From Haematococcus lacustris (Eukaryota; Chlorophyta; Chlorophyceae; Chlamydomonadales; Haematococcaceae): 64,000 nt of DNA. The position numbers and the translations under genes are program-made. The notes under the pieces were generated by a model. It was not told where the DNA came from, made no database searches, and saw nothing but the letters and a program-made list of their open reading frames with translations. The stretch lies in NCBI GenBank assembly GCA_030144725.1, contig JASKMD010000026.1, positions 13,135,407 to 13,199,406 on the forward strand, read 5' to 3'. Shown here in pieces: positions 1-10,966 of the stretch (within the stretch, counting starts at the first letter, position 1; every line of letters starts with the position of its first letter).

Positions 1-2440
1 CTGTGCCCCGCCCCAGCCCCTGCTGCCCCCCACCTCTCCCCCGCCAACCCTACTGGGGCCCATGCACCCCACAGCCTGGCCCATGCCTGCCTGGCTCCAG
101 CCATAGCGGGGGCGGGGCAGGGGACAGCAGCGGCAGCAGCAGCAGCAGCCATGCTTCCCCCACGGCCAACGTGGCAGGACTGGCTGCATGACGTGTGGTA
201 CTACCTGGTCCTGCCCGACACCTTCAAGGCCCCTCCCCCTGCTGCTGCTGCTGCTGCTGCTGCTGAGGGCAGCTGGGGGGTGGAGGCCCCTGAGGCTGCC
301 GCAGCGCCCTGTGGCTCCGGGGGGGCGCCTTCAGACAGCCTGGCGGCCGCAGGAGGGGGGGGGGTGCGACGGCGACGGCACCCCGGCTGGGGTATGGGCG
401 GGTGGGGTCATGCAGGGGAGGGAGGCCTGCTGGAGGAAGGGGGAAGGGGGGAGGGAGGAGGAGAGCAGAAGCAGGAGATGCTAGGCAAGCAGGGGAGGCG
501 GGGGGGCTGGGTGTCGCGCAACCAGCTGCTGCTGCAGCTGCAGCAGGACGAGCTGCTCCGGCGCATCACCTTAACCAGGTGGCTGCTGGCTGCTGCTGCT
601 GCTGCTGCCAGGCCCCCCTGGCAGCTCAGGTGCCGCACCTCCTGTTGGTGCCACTCCTGTTGTCCTGCTGGCCTAGGCTGAGATCAGGGGGGTGGGCAAG
701 GAGGAGCAAAGGGGGGAGGAGATGGTGGGAGGAGGAGGGGTGAGGCTGAGGAGATGGTGAGGAGGGGTGGGCAAGGAGGAGCAAAGGGGGGAGGGGAGAA
801 AGGGGTTAAGGTGGGACGAAAGAAGGCTTGGCTGCTGCTGCTGCTGCTGCTGCTGGGTGTGAAGTGTGTGTGCGGGGGGTAGCTGCTGCCACTAGCGGGC
901 TGCAGGTGCAAGGCGTGTGACGAGGCTGGTGTTGCGGGCGCACTGTGTGCTGAGCTGGGCGGTGCTGAGGGCCAGGCCCACCCCCTGGGCAATGGGGAGA
1001 GGGTGGAGGGGCAGGAGGGCGAGCGAAAGCCTGGCATCCCACCCCCTCCCTGCCTCTCAGCTTCTGCCCCCCCCCGCGGACCCCACCCAGCTTCTCCCCA
1101 GCTTCATCACCCACATGCCCTGCCTCCCATGGCACCCTGCAATGGAGGGGTCATGGAGCTACCCTGCGCCAGCGCCTGCCGGGCAGCTGTTGCCAGCAGC
1201 GGCGCCACCACCCAGCCTGGTAGCGTGCAGCTGGGGATGATGCCAGCCGCCGACGCGGGTCCCAAAGCCAGCGAAGCAGTTGGTGGGGTTGCAGGAGGGG
1301 CAGCGGCGGGGCCAGGGGGGGAGGGGTGGGCAGCGCCTGCAGGGGCAGCAGGGGGCCTGCACAGCCGAGCCGTGGACCGCGAGAGGGAGCAGGTGGCTCG
1401 AATGTATGCGGCGGCCGTGGTGGCGGTGGGTGCCGGGCAGGGCCCCTCAGCATATACTGGGTGTAGCAGGGCGACTTAGGCTCGGGTGGAAGCTGGGTGG
1501 AAGCTGCAGTATAGATTGAACCAGGAGGCCAGCTACTGCAGCAACAGCCACAGCAACCGCCCTTGCCCCTCCCTGCTGCTGTCACCAGTGTCTCTGCGGC
1601 TCCTGTGGTGGTGGTGGTGGTGGTGGTGGTGGCTCCTGCTGGCCCCTGAGCCCTGTTGTGCCCAGCGGTGCTCAGGACCAGAACATGAAGCTCAGCGTGT
1701 TCACCACCCGCCCGGCCATCTACAGCCCCCTGCTCAACTTCACATGCGAGCTGATGTCCACAACAGGTGCGCCCTGCCCTGCCCTGCCCAGCCCTGCCCT
1801 GCCCTGCCCAGCCCTGCCCTGCCCTGCCCTGCCCTGCCCTGGGCACATGCTAGCCCTCTTGCTCCCTCCTTGCTTGCAGTGTTGGTGTGCGGGGGGCGGC
1901 TGCTGTCCCGCCGCCTGGCTGCGCTGGGCGCCGCAGGTGGAGGCGGCGCCCTGGACCCTCTGTACTCGGGGCTGCTGCTGCTGGTGCTGCTGCTCGGTGA
2001 GTCACACCACAACCCCCTCAACACTGGATTGCCAGGACTAGGTGTCGTGACCAGCGTGGACTCTGGGATTTGATCCAGGGTTAGGATTTGGGTTTGCAGG
2101 GAGTGGTACCATCGCCTTGCAGAAAATGGAGTAAACAGTGGTGTAAAAGTGCTTGTGGCCTCAGGGATTCGAACCGGGGGTTGGCCCTGTAGAGCGGTTG
2201 ACAGGCGCCCTGCAAGGTATTGTGCCATGCTGGTGTGCAGGCTTGGGTGGGCCCACTGGCCTGTCCGCCAACCCTGCCAGAGACTTGGGGCCTCGCCTGG
2301 CACACTGGCTGCTGCCCATACCCTCCAAGGGACCCAGTGAGTTGCGCAGCTATGGCTGGGTGCCCCCCTTGGCTGCGCTGTGCGGCGGTGCCCTAGGGGG
2401 AGCGCTGTCGATGGCCATTGCCCGCTTGGACCAGCTATAG
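1..2440 (+). CDS. Aquaglyceroporin / major intrinsic protein (3' part)
   Basis: Membrane channel of the MIP family, probably passing glycerol or water. Three exons join in phase: 1666..1766, 1880..1996 and 2241..2440 (stop TAG). They encode a segment with KLSVFTTRPAI, a helix ending CELMSTTVLVCGG (TM4-like), a helix [14 protein letters not shown] (TM5-like), then LGGPTGLSANPARDLGPR, the second NPA box followed by the Arg-Asp typical of GlpF-type channels, and a final hydrophobic helix. An upstream exon (about 151..578) also joins in the right phase; it starts near WLHDVWYYLVLP and continues into Ala, Gly and Gln-rich sequence, which would be a large insertion in the loop before TM4. The first NPA box and the start codon must lie upstream of the window. 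A further open segment (about 1003-1479) could be an alternative exon; I do not place it. Family assignment is firm; the 5' structure is not. Confidence 0.82.
1767..1879 (+). repeat. Intron with (CCCTG)n array
   Basis: Intron of the aquaglyceroporin gene, almost entirely CCCTG/CCCAG pentamers (about 1772-1841) between a GTGCGC donor and a TTGCAG acceptor. The same pentamer recurs as a much longer array at 13.03-13.42 kb. Confidence 0.85.
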
Positions 2441-3399
2441 CTGGAGCTCGGGTTGGGCATGGGCTGAAGACCAAGGCATGCAATACCTGGTAGCTTCATT
2501 GAGCCGGGACGCACGAGCTGAAACACGCTTCCACACCAGCACTTCCACACCAGCAGTGGACTTTCCCTCGTACTGTGATGTCTATGATTTCTTGAACCAT
2601 TGCATGGGGTTCGAAGATCAGGCGCCCGGCATCATTAGCCATCTGCTCAGATCAAGAGCGTCCGCCCAGCTTCTTACGCCTACTGCCACGACTTTGCCCA
2701 ACTCATCGATTGTGGAGTTGTGTACACCAGGGAGGGTTTGTGTATTCAGTCATTGATAGTTTATATCTTAGTAATCTGTTGATTCAGTTCTACCGTTGCA
2801 CTACTTGAGCAGCAGGTGCAGTGTAGCTATTGTGAACCCGAGCCGTTGCCATCGCCATGCAGATTACGTACAATTTTTAATGTTTCTCACTGAGATAGGC
2901 AGTTGTCCCTTGTTGTGCTAATGGGATACCATGAAGGCTGACACGGACCTGCAAGCCTCGCTGCAGGCCTTCACTCGTGCCAGCACAGCCAGGAGGCAGG
3001 CAGCCCACAAATGTTGCGGGAAGTGACCGGTGATCTGGGCAAGCTTACATCTCCGGCTGTGATACGTATTCTCTTTACCGCGGGCAGCGCGAGCCTCTAA
3101 GGCCTAGTCCTCAGAATATGATGCAGCCATCTAACTAAACCAGCTAACTAACATATGTTCCGCCATGCAAGCCGTGAATGCAAGCCCGAAGATGTACCGC
3201 AGCTAGGCTACTCTAAGCTGGTCCCTACAATCCTCATCTAGTACCGTAGCTAAAGCTTTGCGGGGCTGATGGAATGGTCGTTAACCGCACAGCTGCACCT
3301 GGCAGGCTGACCAAGGCGCAGACGCATCATGTGCGATGTGGAACGAGGTGCGATGCTTGACCCATCGGCCACCGCCCACCTCCATTTATCGCATGTCGC
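2441..3399. other. Intergenic stretch
   Basis: Follows the aquaglyceroporin stop codon. Base composition is less GC-rich than in the genes. I see no convincing exon, RNA gene or TGTAA signal; it presumably holds the 3' UTR of the channel gene and the promoter of the next gene. Confidence 0.5.
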
Positions 3400-5779
3400 A
3401 TGTCGCACCCCACAGGTGCAAACCGGACTCAGGTGCAAACCTGCGCCCCTCAGCTGCTCACTGTTCAAACAGGAGCGCTGACTCCCAGGGGTCAGACCAA
3501 CGAGCTTCCGAACCTGCCAGGGTTGGGAGGAGGTGAAGGTGGCACACCCCGCTCTGCCCGAAGGTCTAGCCTCGGTCGCAGGCCTGGATCAGGGGCTGGG
3601 CTGCTCAACTCGCTGCTTGCTCGTGACATCGACAAGCAGCTGGGCAAGCGTGGAGGCAGCACTGCAGGGCTAGGGGTGGAGGATGAGGCATCCTTCTCAC
3701 TGCACTCTGACCAGTACGTGCAGCTACAGGAAGAGCTGAGCCCTCCGCCACGCTCTGCCGGCAGTAAGAGCAGGTACACCGGAGTGGTAAAAGCATGAGA
3801 GCAGAGCAGGTGGTGGCAAGTGTTGAGTAGGAGGCTACAGGTACAAGCCCTGACCCTGACCCTGACCCACCCACCTGCCTTCCTCACCCCTGCCCCCCTG
3901 CCTGCCGCCTCCCGCAGCTCCGGCCCTGGTCTGCTGTCCACAGAGCCCACCGCCTGGGACCTGCGCATCCCCGCTACTGCCCTAGCCACCCTGCCGTCCC
4001 CCTTACCTGCCTACACCCACCTCTTCGACCTCAAGCCACAGGCCACCCACCCCAGCTCATCCCGCTCCACCAGCTTCACCCACGCCCACCTACCCCACCC
4101 CGGCCTGCCCAGCCAGGACGCCCCTCCCCTGCCCTCCTCACCTCAGCGCCGGCTGTCCAGTGCTGCTGGGGGATTGTCACACAGGGACAGTGGAGGAGGC
4201 GGAGGAGGAGCAGCAGGTGGTGGAGGGGGAGGAGGGCTGAGGTCAGTCAGAGCTGAGCAGAGCCCTAGCCTGCCTGCTACTCCTCTCCCACGCCTGGCAT
4301 CCACGCTCCAGGATGCCTGTGCTAAACCCCTGAGCTCAACCCCTTCCACCCCATCCACCCCGCCGCACCCCCTCCCCCCAACCCTCCTCCACCCCCTCAC
4401 CCTCTCCAGGACCCGTTCCCGCAATCAAAGCTCAAGCGGTCGGCTGGCTTCCCCGCCCAAAACACCCCCAGGGGCTGGCCGGCCCCCAGGAACGCCACCC
4501 GCAGCTCCACCTGCTGCCAAGCCCTGGCGCTTCACTGCCAAGTCCAGTGTGGAGCTGCTGGCAGCGGCGGTGCCCCAGGCGGGAGTGGTGCCGGCAGGTA
4601 TCCGCAGGCTGCTGGCAGCACGCTTCCCTGGCCTGCCTGAGGCCCATCAGGGTGGGGTGGCTCCAGGGGGACGGGGGGTGGAGGGTGGGGGGCGGCCAAG
4701 ACAGGGCCTGGTGCCGCAGACAGGGAGTCGCAAGCATGCCACCTTCCGCTCCCCTGGCAGCAGCGAGGCCAGCAGTGAGGACAGTGGTGGTGGAGAGGAG
4801 GAGGACGGAGGGGTGGCGGGGGGTGGGGATCAGCCTGGCGGAGGTGGAGTGTTGGTGGCAGAGGCGCTGGGGTCAGGGTCAGGCTCTGGGCGCAATACTA
4901 CCCTTTCCCAGGGTCACCCGCATGTCTGTACAGAAACAGGAGAGGAGCTGGTGCCGGATGGTATCCAGCGGCAGGGCTCCCAGGACCTCACCTACCGTCC
5001 CTCCCAGCTAGGTGCTCCCACAGCTGCACAGCCCCGGCCATCCCATCCAGGCGCCAAAACAGCACGACCAGGATTCAGCCCAACGAGCCCAGCTGGGACC
5101 ACACAGCGACCTGACTGGGTGAGGGCCGGGCTGCGGGGTAGCGCCGCGGGCGGCAAAACACTGGCGGCCGAGCAGCCCGGCTTGGCGGGTACAGGGCGCG
5201 TGCTCCAGTTCGATGGCCAGGCCAAGGGCGATGCCAGCAGGCTCGGCAGTGTGTCAGGCGCGCTGCAAACGCAGTCCGGTCAGGCAACCGCTTCGTCAGC
5301 AGGGCCTGGGGTTGTGCCTGACGACACCAGCCCCGGCCCCACGCCCTTGTGGCAAAGCGAGCTGCACCCGTCCCGTGCTACCATCCGGCCGCGGGGGTCG
5401 CACCTTTCTCTCAACGCGCAAGGAGCGCCGGGCAAAGCAATGGTGTTGCGCAGTGGGACCGTTGCGACCGGGGTCGGGGGACCGGGTGCAGGGCACGTGG
5501 AGCGCCTCACCGCCTCGCCGTATGCGGGCATGCAGCTGGGCAGGACACGCACCTTCAACAGGGCAGCCAGTCGCAAGGAGTTGGCTGTGCCAGTCGTGGT
5601 GCCAGTCCCACAGTGCGTCGCCTGATAGCACCCCCCTGCAGATCTGAACCTGCTGAGCGTGATGGTGGGCAATGTTGGTGGTGGTGGTGCTGCTGCTGCT
5701 GCGGTTGCCCTAGCTTCCCCTGTTGCTGCTGGCCCTGTTGCTGTCAACACAGCTACAAGAACAAGCTTAGTAGGGTCAG
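3400..5779 (+). CDS. Uncharacterised Ser/Pro/Gly-rich protein
   Basis: Not recognised. Two long open exons join in phase: about 3400..3773 (donor CAG/GTACAC) and 3918 onward (acceptor CCCGCAG), giving KSSSGPGLLSTEP across the junction. The frame stays open to a TGA at 5625. Because a good acceptor precedes 5642 (DLNLLSVMVGNVGGGG) and joins in phase with a possible donor at 5486, the 3' end may be spliced and the 5625 stop may be intronic. The product is low-complexity: Pro, Ser, Gly and Thr runs, poly-Gly at 4192-4236, acidic Ser patches near 4745-4810, and no recognisable fold. The start at 3400 is the first ATG in frame and is weakly supported. It could be the 5' end of the gene continuing at 6372, but I found no in-phase link. 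Confidence 0.45.
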
Positions 5780-5821
5780 GTTCCCGTCGCTTTCCACCAC
5801 CATTGCCATGCATGCTACCCC

Positions 5822-6371
5822 TTGCCAACCCTACCTTGCCCTGATGCCCTGGGTGCGTTGTCCTGGTCTGCGGCTTTCCTATGCTGCATGTGTTGGACTC
5901 CAAACCCTCAGACCGCTGATGTCCACTACCTACTGGTTCTAGCCAGCGACAGTCGGCACCATCATCACTGCCTTGCGATCTCATATTGCTGCTGCTGCTG
6001 CTGCTGCTGCCGCTGCCGCTGCCGCTGCCGCTGTCACGCCGCTCACCCTCTATGGTGCTCGTTTGCTCTCGCTCCTATCCAAACATTTTCCAACCATTCA
6101 ATGCCCAGATGTACCAGACATGCTGGCGGCTTGGCGATGTGAACAACCACCACCACCACCACCAGCAACAACAACGACGACAACACCCCCCTCCTCATTC
6201 AGCTTCATGCATGCTGCTGCTGCCGCTTCCCCTAGACCTCCCTAGACCTCCCTAGACCTGCCCTAGACCTGCCCTCAGTCGCCCTCGCCCCTGATGCAGG
6301 CTGACCCCCAGCCCCTCTAGCTCCTGGCCCCTGCCAGCCCTGGCTCTGCTGCTCACTGCCCCTGTGCACAG
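5822..6371 (+). repeat. GCT/GCCGCT triplet tracts in unassigned sequence
   Basis: Between supported exons. Contains a (GCT)n/(GCCGCT)n tract (about 5986-6033), CACCAC/CAACAA tracts (about 6146-6186) and tandem CCTAGACCT units (6231-6272). Open frames here are homopolymeric and I do not call them genes. Confidence 0.5.
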
Positions 6372-9300
6372 GCTGGAGGGGGCTGAGGCCCGCACCACCC
6401 CTGACCTGCTAGCCCCTGGGGACCTCCCTGACCCCTCCCTGCGAGCCCTGTTTAGGGAGGTGCAAGAGGTAAGGCAAGACTGGGGCAGGGGCAGGGGCGA
6501 CTAGGGTAGGGGCAGGGGCAGGGGCACCAAGGGCAGGGGGAGGGACCAGGGGCAAGGGGAGGGGCAGGGGCAGGGGCAGTTTAAGGAGGTGCACCTGACC
6601 CACCCTCATGGCTAGAGCTCTGGACACGTTTTTCTGATTCCTTGGCATCTCTGACATCAGCCGACACAGTAAGATGCTGGCCTCCTTTTCTAGCCTTTAC
6701 CGTGACACAGCTCAACCATAACTGCACCCCACAACTCAAACCCCGACCCTGGCCAGCCCCAAAGCCCCAGTCCCTGGCTCGCCGCTCGGCCAGGGGCTCT
6801 GCACCCAGCCCACAAGCAACCGCCTGGCTGCGTGGCCGGCGTAGGGGCGTGGGTAGATGAATGGGTAGGCACATGGGTAGGCGCATGTGTAGCCACAAGG
6901 GTAGGCGCATGGGTAGGCACAAGGGTAGGCCCACCCCCTTCAAACTACAGGTGAGGATAAACGGGGTTCACCGAGCATATATCAACAGTAGGGGTCGACA
7001 TTGGGTAGCAATACCGCATGTGGGTTGGTGGGGCTGGGCTGGGCTGGGCTGGGCCAATGTCTTGCGTCCTGCACGCATCCTGCACATCACCTCACGTCAC
7101 CTGGCCCTTTGAGCTTACACCCCACCGTGGAAGCCGCAGCAGGTGGGCCTTCAGCCCTGGCTATGCCCTGAACTTACCCCGAGGCTGCTGTGTCCATTTG
7201 GCATGGCCCGAGCTTGGAGCAGTTTGGCAACCACGCGAGCGTGGCGGATGCGTTGAGGGGGCTGCCCCCCAAGGCGCTGCAAGCGCTGTACTGCCGAGCC
7301 AGCCAGCGCCTGGAGCACTTGCCCTCAGCGGTGGTCAGCACAGTGCCAGGCAGCCTGGTGATGGTGAAGCTGCCTGGGCCGCGGGGCGTGCTGGGCTACG
7401 AGGTGGGTGCCGCCGGCCTAGCAAGTCGTTGCAGGAGATGGGCAGGGAAGAGGGGTAGGGGTAGGGGTGATAGTGCAGGAACGACAGGGCAGGGGCAGGC
7501 GCAGGGGCAGGCGCAGGCGCAGAGACAGGGACAGGGACAATAGGGCGGGAACAATAGGACAGGAACAGGGCAGGGGTAGGGACATGGTGGTGGGGTAGGG
7601 TTGCGGGGTTTGGGACCACTCAGTAAGTACCCGGCAAATGACTGACGTGTCCAACTTGAGGCCACGAAGACGACCACCTAAAGCACCTACCCCTCGCGAT
7701 TGGCTCTCCCATCCCCATCCCCATCCACCCAGCCGGACCCGCACACGGCCTGGCACAATATGTGTGGAAAATGCGCTACAACTTATACCCGCCGACGAAA
7801 ATGCGCTACAACTATCTGGCCCGTGGTGCATGGTGAGGCCCGCAACCACCTGCTGATGCAGGCATTGCAGCTGCTACCCATGCCACCACTGCTGCTGCTC
7901 CTGCCCTGTCCAGCCATCTGCCCGAGGCCTCAGGCCATGAGCACAGCCCTAGTGGAAGCCATTAGGCCTCCCCAATGCGCCGTACAGTGCGTGTTCAGTG
8001 CAGCTCTACAGCCCTGTCCCAGCCACCAGCCTGGCTGCGAACTCGGAGGCCTAGTGTAGGAACCCGACCCTTTCACTGACCAGCCTTGAGCAAGCTAAGC
8101 AGCCTGCCTAGCCTTGGTGCGCTTGGCTGCATGGCTGCATGGGGGCTGCCGGGGCTTGTTTCATGGCACATACAAGGACTGCATCAGGCTCCAAACAGGT
8201 CTATCACCGCTGCTACTTCTAGGCTTGATGAAGCAGGCGGTGCTCCATCGGCTCTGTTAGGCAGGCCAGCCTGCATGCCCGGTGGGCTGGCTCACATCCA
8301 GCCACTCCCCAACCTTCAGTTGGCCATGCACTGCTGAGCTGGTGATCAGCTGTCTAGCTGGGTAGCGTGTGGCCCCAGCCCTGGGTGAGGGGGAAAGGGT
8401 GTGGCAGGGGAGGCTGCAGGGCCGGTGGCGTCATGTCCGGCACTGCTCAGGCCTAGCTGCTCCCTTCCTGCCATCAGGCAGACACCAGCAAATACTTTAA
8501 ACGTCAAAAGGCACCGAGTGCTTGGTGCCAAAAGAAAGTCTAACATGTTTTTTAATCAAAGCTAGTACGCAAATGTGTGTAAGCATCATGAGTGAGGCAA
8601 CCGCCTTGCAGCAATATGTCAAATGGCTACTTGCATCGCTTGTTTGGTGACTTATCGGTGCTGCTACAGCCTATGGTGACAATTGCCTGCTCAAACACAA
8701 TCGTTGAAACACATTGCACACTCATAACGGGTACCAGCACTTCAGGCCAACAAAACTCATTCAACAAGGAACAACATGTTGGACTATGAATAATCTCACT
8801 CAGCTACTACAAACATGTTGTAGCATCCTCGGTCGCACCCTTGATGACTGCAAACCCCACTCCGGTGGCATTTTCCAGTGACCTACAGCGGAGACCTCAG
8901 CGGAGACAGCTGACAGTGCGGACACAGGCCTGGATCAGGGGCTGGGCTGCTTACCTCACTGCTTGCTCGCGATATGGACAAGCAGCTGGGCATGCGTAGA
9001 GGCAGCACTGCCAGCACTACAGCTCAGCCTCCTTGTTGGCCCCGCTGTGTTTGCTGCAGGTGTCAGCCAAGGGCCAGGTGTTCCGCAGCCGCCACCGCCT
9101 GACCGGGCGCTACCTCAGCCAGACCCCAGTGGCCAAGGAAGTGCTGCACCAGGTCAGGCTGCCAGGGTGGGGGACAATGCTGTGTCTGTGCCCTGCCCTG
9201 ACCTGACCTGACCTGACCTGACCTGACCTGACCTGACCTGACCTGACCTGACCTGACCTGACCTGACCTGACCTGACCTGACCTGACCTGACCTGACCTG

Positions 9301-10939
9301 ACCTGACCTGACCTGACCTGACCTGACCTGACCTGACCTGACCTGACCTGACCTGACCTGACCTGACCTGACCTGACCTGACCTGACCTGACCTGACCTG
9401 ACCTGACCTGACCTGACCTGACCTGACCTGACCTGACCTGACCTGACCTGACCTGACCTGACCTGACCTGACCTGACCTGACCTGACCTGACCTGACCTG
9501 ACCTGACCTGACCTGACCTGACCTGACCTGACCTGACGCCTCAACATCATTCCCTGCCATTCTTCTCTCGCCACACTCCTCAGGTCCATGTGCTAGAAGC
9601 GCAGGGGGAGGAGGAACGCTTTGGTCTAGAGGCAGACCCAGAGCTAGTGAGCCTTTGGCGGAAGTTGGGCGGCCGCCACTCGCGTCATTCGCGCTATGTC
9701 GCACTTACCCAGGAAGACAGCGTCGTCGCTTCCGAGCACAGCGCTGTAGGACTCACATCGCCGCACCCCGCAGCTGGTGTTCCAGGATCGGGTATTGAGG
9801 CGCAACACTCTGCAATCTCCGCCGCAAGTACACGGGTAGCGAGTCATGTCGGAATGCGTGGGCAGTTGCAGGTGAAGCTGTCAGGCGAGACGCAAGAGCC
9901 GACGCGCCCTGCCAGCCCCGTCCAGCGCCCTGTCAGTCGTGTGGCTGCTGAGCGGTCACTGTCGACCATGTCCCGAGGGTCACCCAGCCCACTCAGCTCC
10001 TCCCCGCCGCCCGTCATCGTAGCACCCCCGCTGACGTTTAATCAAATTCGGCCAGTGTTGGAGAGCACTACTCCTAAACCAGGGTCCGCGCCGCATCAGG
10101 CGGGTCGGCGTGGCACACAGTACACGCGCCCGCCGCTGCCCAGCTTGGCCGCACCCAGCCTGTACGACAAGCTTAAGGACGACATCATTAACCTGGCACC
10201 TCCGCTCTTGCTCCAAGCCAAGGGCCCACTTGCGGATTGGGTGATGCGCAAGGCGGCGACGGGGCTCCTTCCTAGCAGCTCGTTGGCAGACTGTAAGGGC
10301 GCGTTGGCGAAGCTGGTGAGGAAGCATGGTATCGCCGGGTGCAGGGTTGATGCTGTCGGGGTGAGGGCCCACCAGGAACTTGAACTCAGTACCTGCGGAT
10401 CGAGTTGATCGAGGGGCGCGGCTACCTCGCATCAGGCAATGTATGTGCGGCGCAACCCGCAGGTGGAAGAGGTACGGTCTGAACCAATGGACTTGACGGG
10501 GTTTGATGCTGACGCCGCTCCCATCTTTGTTGCGAGCGACAGTGAGGTGGATCCGGAGTTTGACTTCTTGATCACTGCCGACGGGCCCAGCAGCGGCGAC
10601 GGTAGCGAAGCTGGTGATGACACAAGCGAGGAAGAAGATGCACCAAGGGCGCCCGGGCGGGACGGACACCACGCCCGTTTCGCAAACAAAGCCAAGTCGC
10701 ATCGTGCCCGGTCTTCGCCACTTCCTCCTCCCATCTCCGCCGTTCCTGAATCTGATGCGACGAAGGGTAGCTCGGATGCCATGATGCCTGGAGACAATGC
10801 GGAAGATCGCGCGGAAGGCGCGGATGATGCCGAGCTGGATGCCGCGTACCTACGTCGAACCCGGGCGCTGGCATCTGGCCTAGTGCCCAAGGCAAGGTTC
10901 CGCCGCCGCCAGCTGGCATCAGCGCTTGCTCAATCTTAA
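6372..10939 (+). CDS. Uncharacterised multi-exon protein with acidic C-terminus
   Basis: Not recognised. Five exons share one phase chain: 6372..6468, 7184..7402, 9060..9152, 9584..10360 and 10463..10939 (stop TAA). Joined, they read ...FREVQE / ...KLPGPRGVLGYE / VSAKGQVFRSRHRLTGRY... / VHVLEAQGEEERFGLEADPE and so on. The N-terminal exons look globular; the 9584 exon turns Ser/Pro-rich and then globular again (SLYDKLKDDIINLAPPLLL); the last exon is acidic and Ser-rich, ending in a basic patch (FRRRQLASALAQ). A TGA at 10406 interrupts the frame unless the 102-nt segment 10361-10462 (GTGAGG...CGCAG) is an intron, which I favour; a donor at 10316 is an alternative. The true start and any exons between 6468 and 7184 are unresolved. 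Codon phase and splice sites support a real gene; function is unknown. Confidence 0.5.
8738..8880 (-). repeat. Dispersed ~130-nt repeat, copy A
   Basis: Reverse complement of a sequence also present at 52890-52985, 55345-55470, 56360-56490 and, diverged, 56495-56600. Shared landmarks are ATCAAGGGTGCGACCGAGGA, the potential hairpin CTACAACATGTTTGTAG, and a CCAACATGTTGTTCCTTGTT block. This copy is inside an intron of the 6372-10939 gene and has no flanking nuclease-like reading frame. Confidence 0.8.
8926..9012 (+). repeat. Partial copy of the exon at 3578-3665
   Basis: Nearly the same sequence as 3578-3665, which is coding in the Ser/Pro-rich gene (LLARDIDKQLGKRGG there; LLARDMDKQLGMRRG here). 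Here it sits just upstream of the 9060 exon, so it is probably intronic debris of a segmental duplication. Confidence 0.75.
9191..9536 (+). repeat. (CCTGA)n pentanucleotide array
   Basis: About 340 bp of perfect CCTGA repeats within the intron 9153-9583. A 5-bp unit with no stop in any frame on the complement gives long GQVRS-type open frames, which are artefacts. The same unit recurs in a CHLD intron at 61727-61976. Confidence 0.97.
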
Positions 10940-10966
10940 GTAGGCGGATGGGCCTGTCTGTAGGTA

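Noticed and set aside
2160..2240. tRNA-like GGATTCGAACCGGGG on the plus strand (T-loop-like on the complement)
   Set aside because: The T-stem does not pair over five bases, no matching anticodon or acceptor stems are found, and it lies in an intron of the aquaglyceroporin gene.
9063..9704. Long minus-strand ORFs of repeated Gly-Gln-Val-Arg-Ser
   Set aside because: Produced by the CCTGA array, which has no stop in these frames; the true exons on the plus strand flank it.
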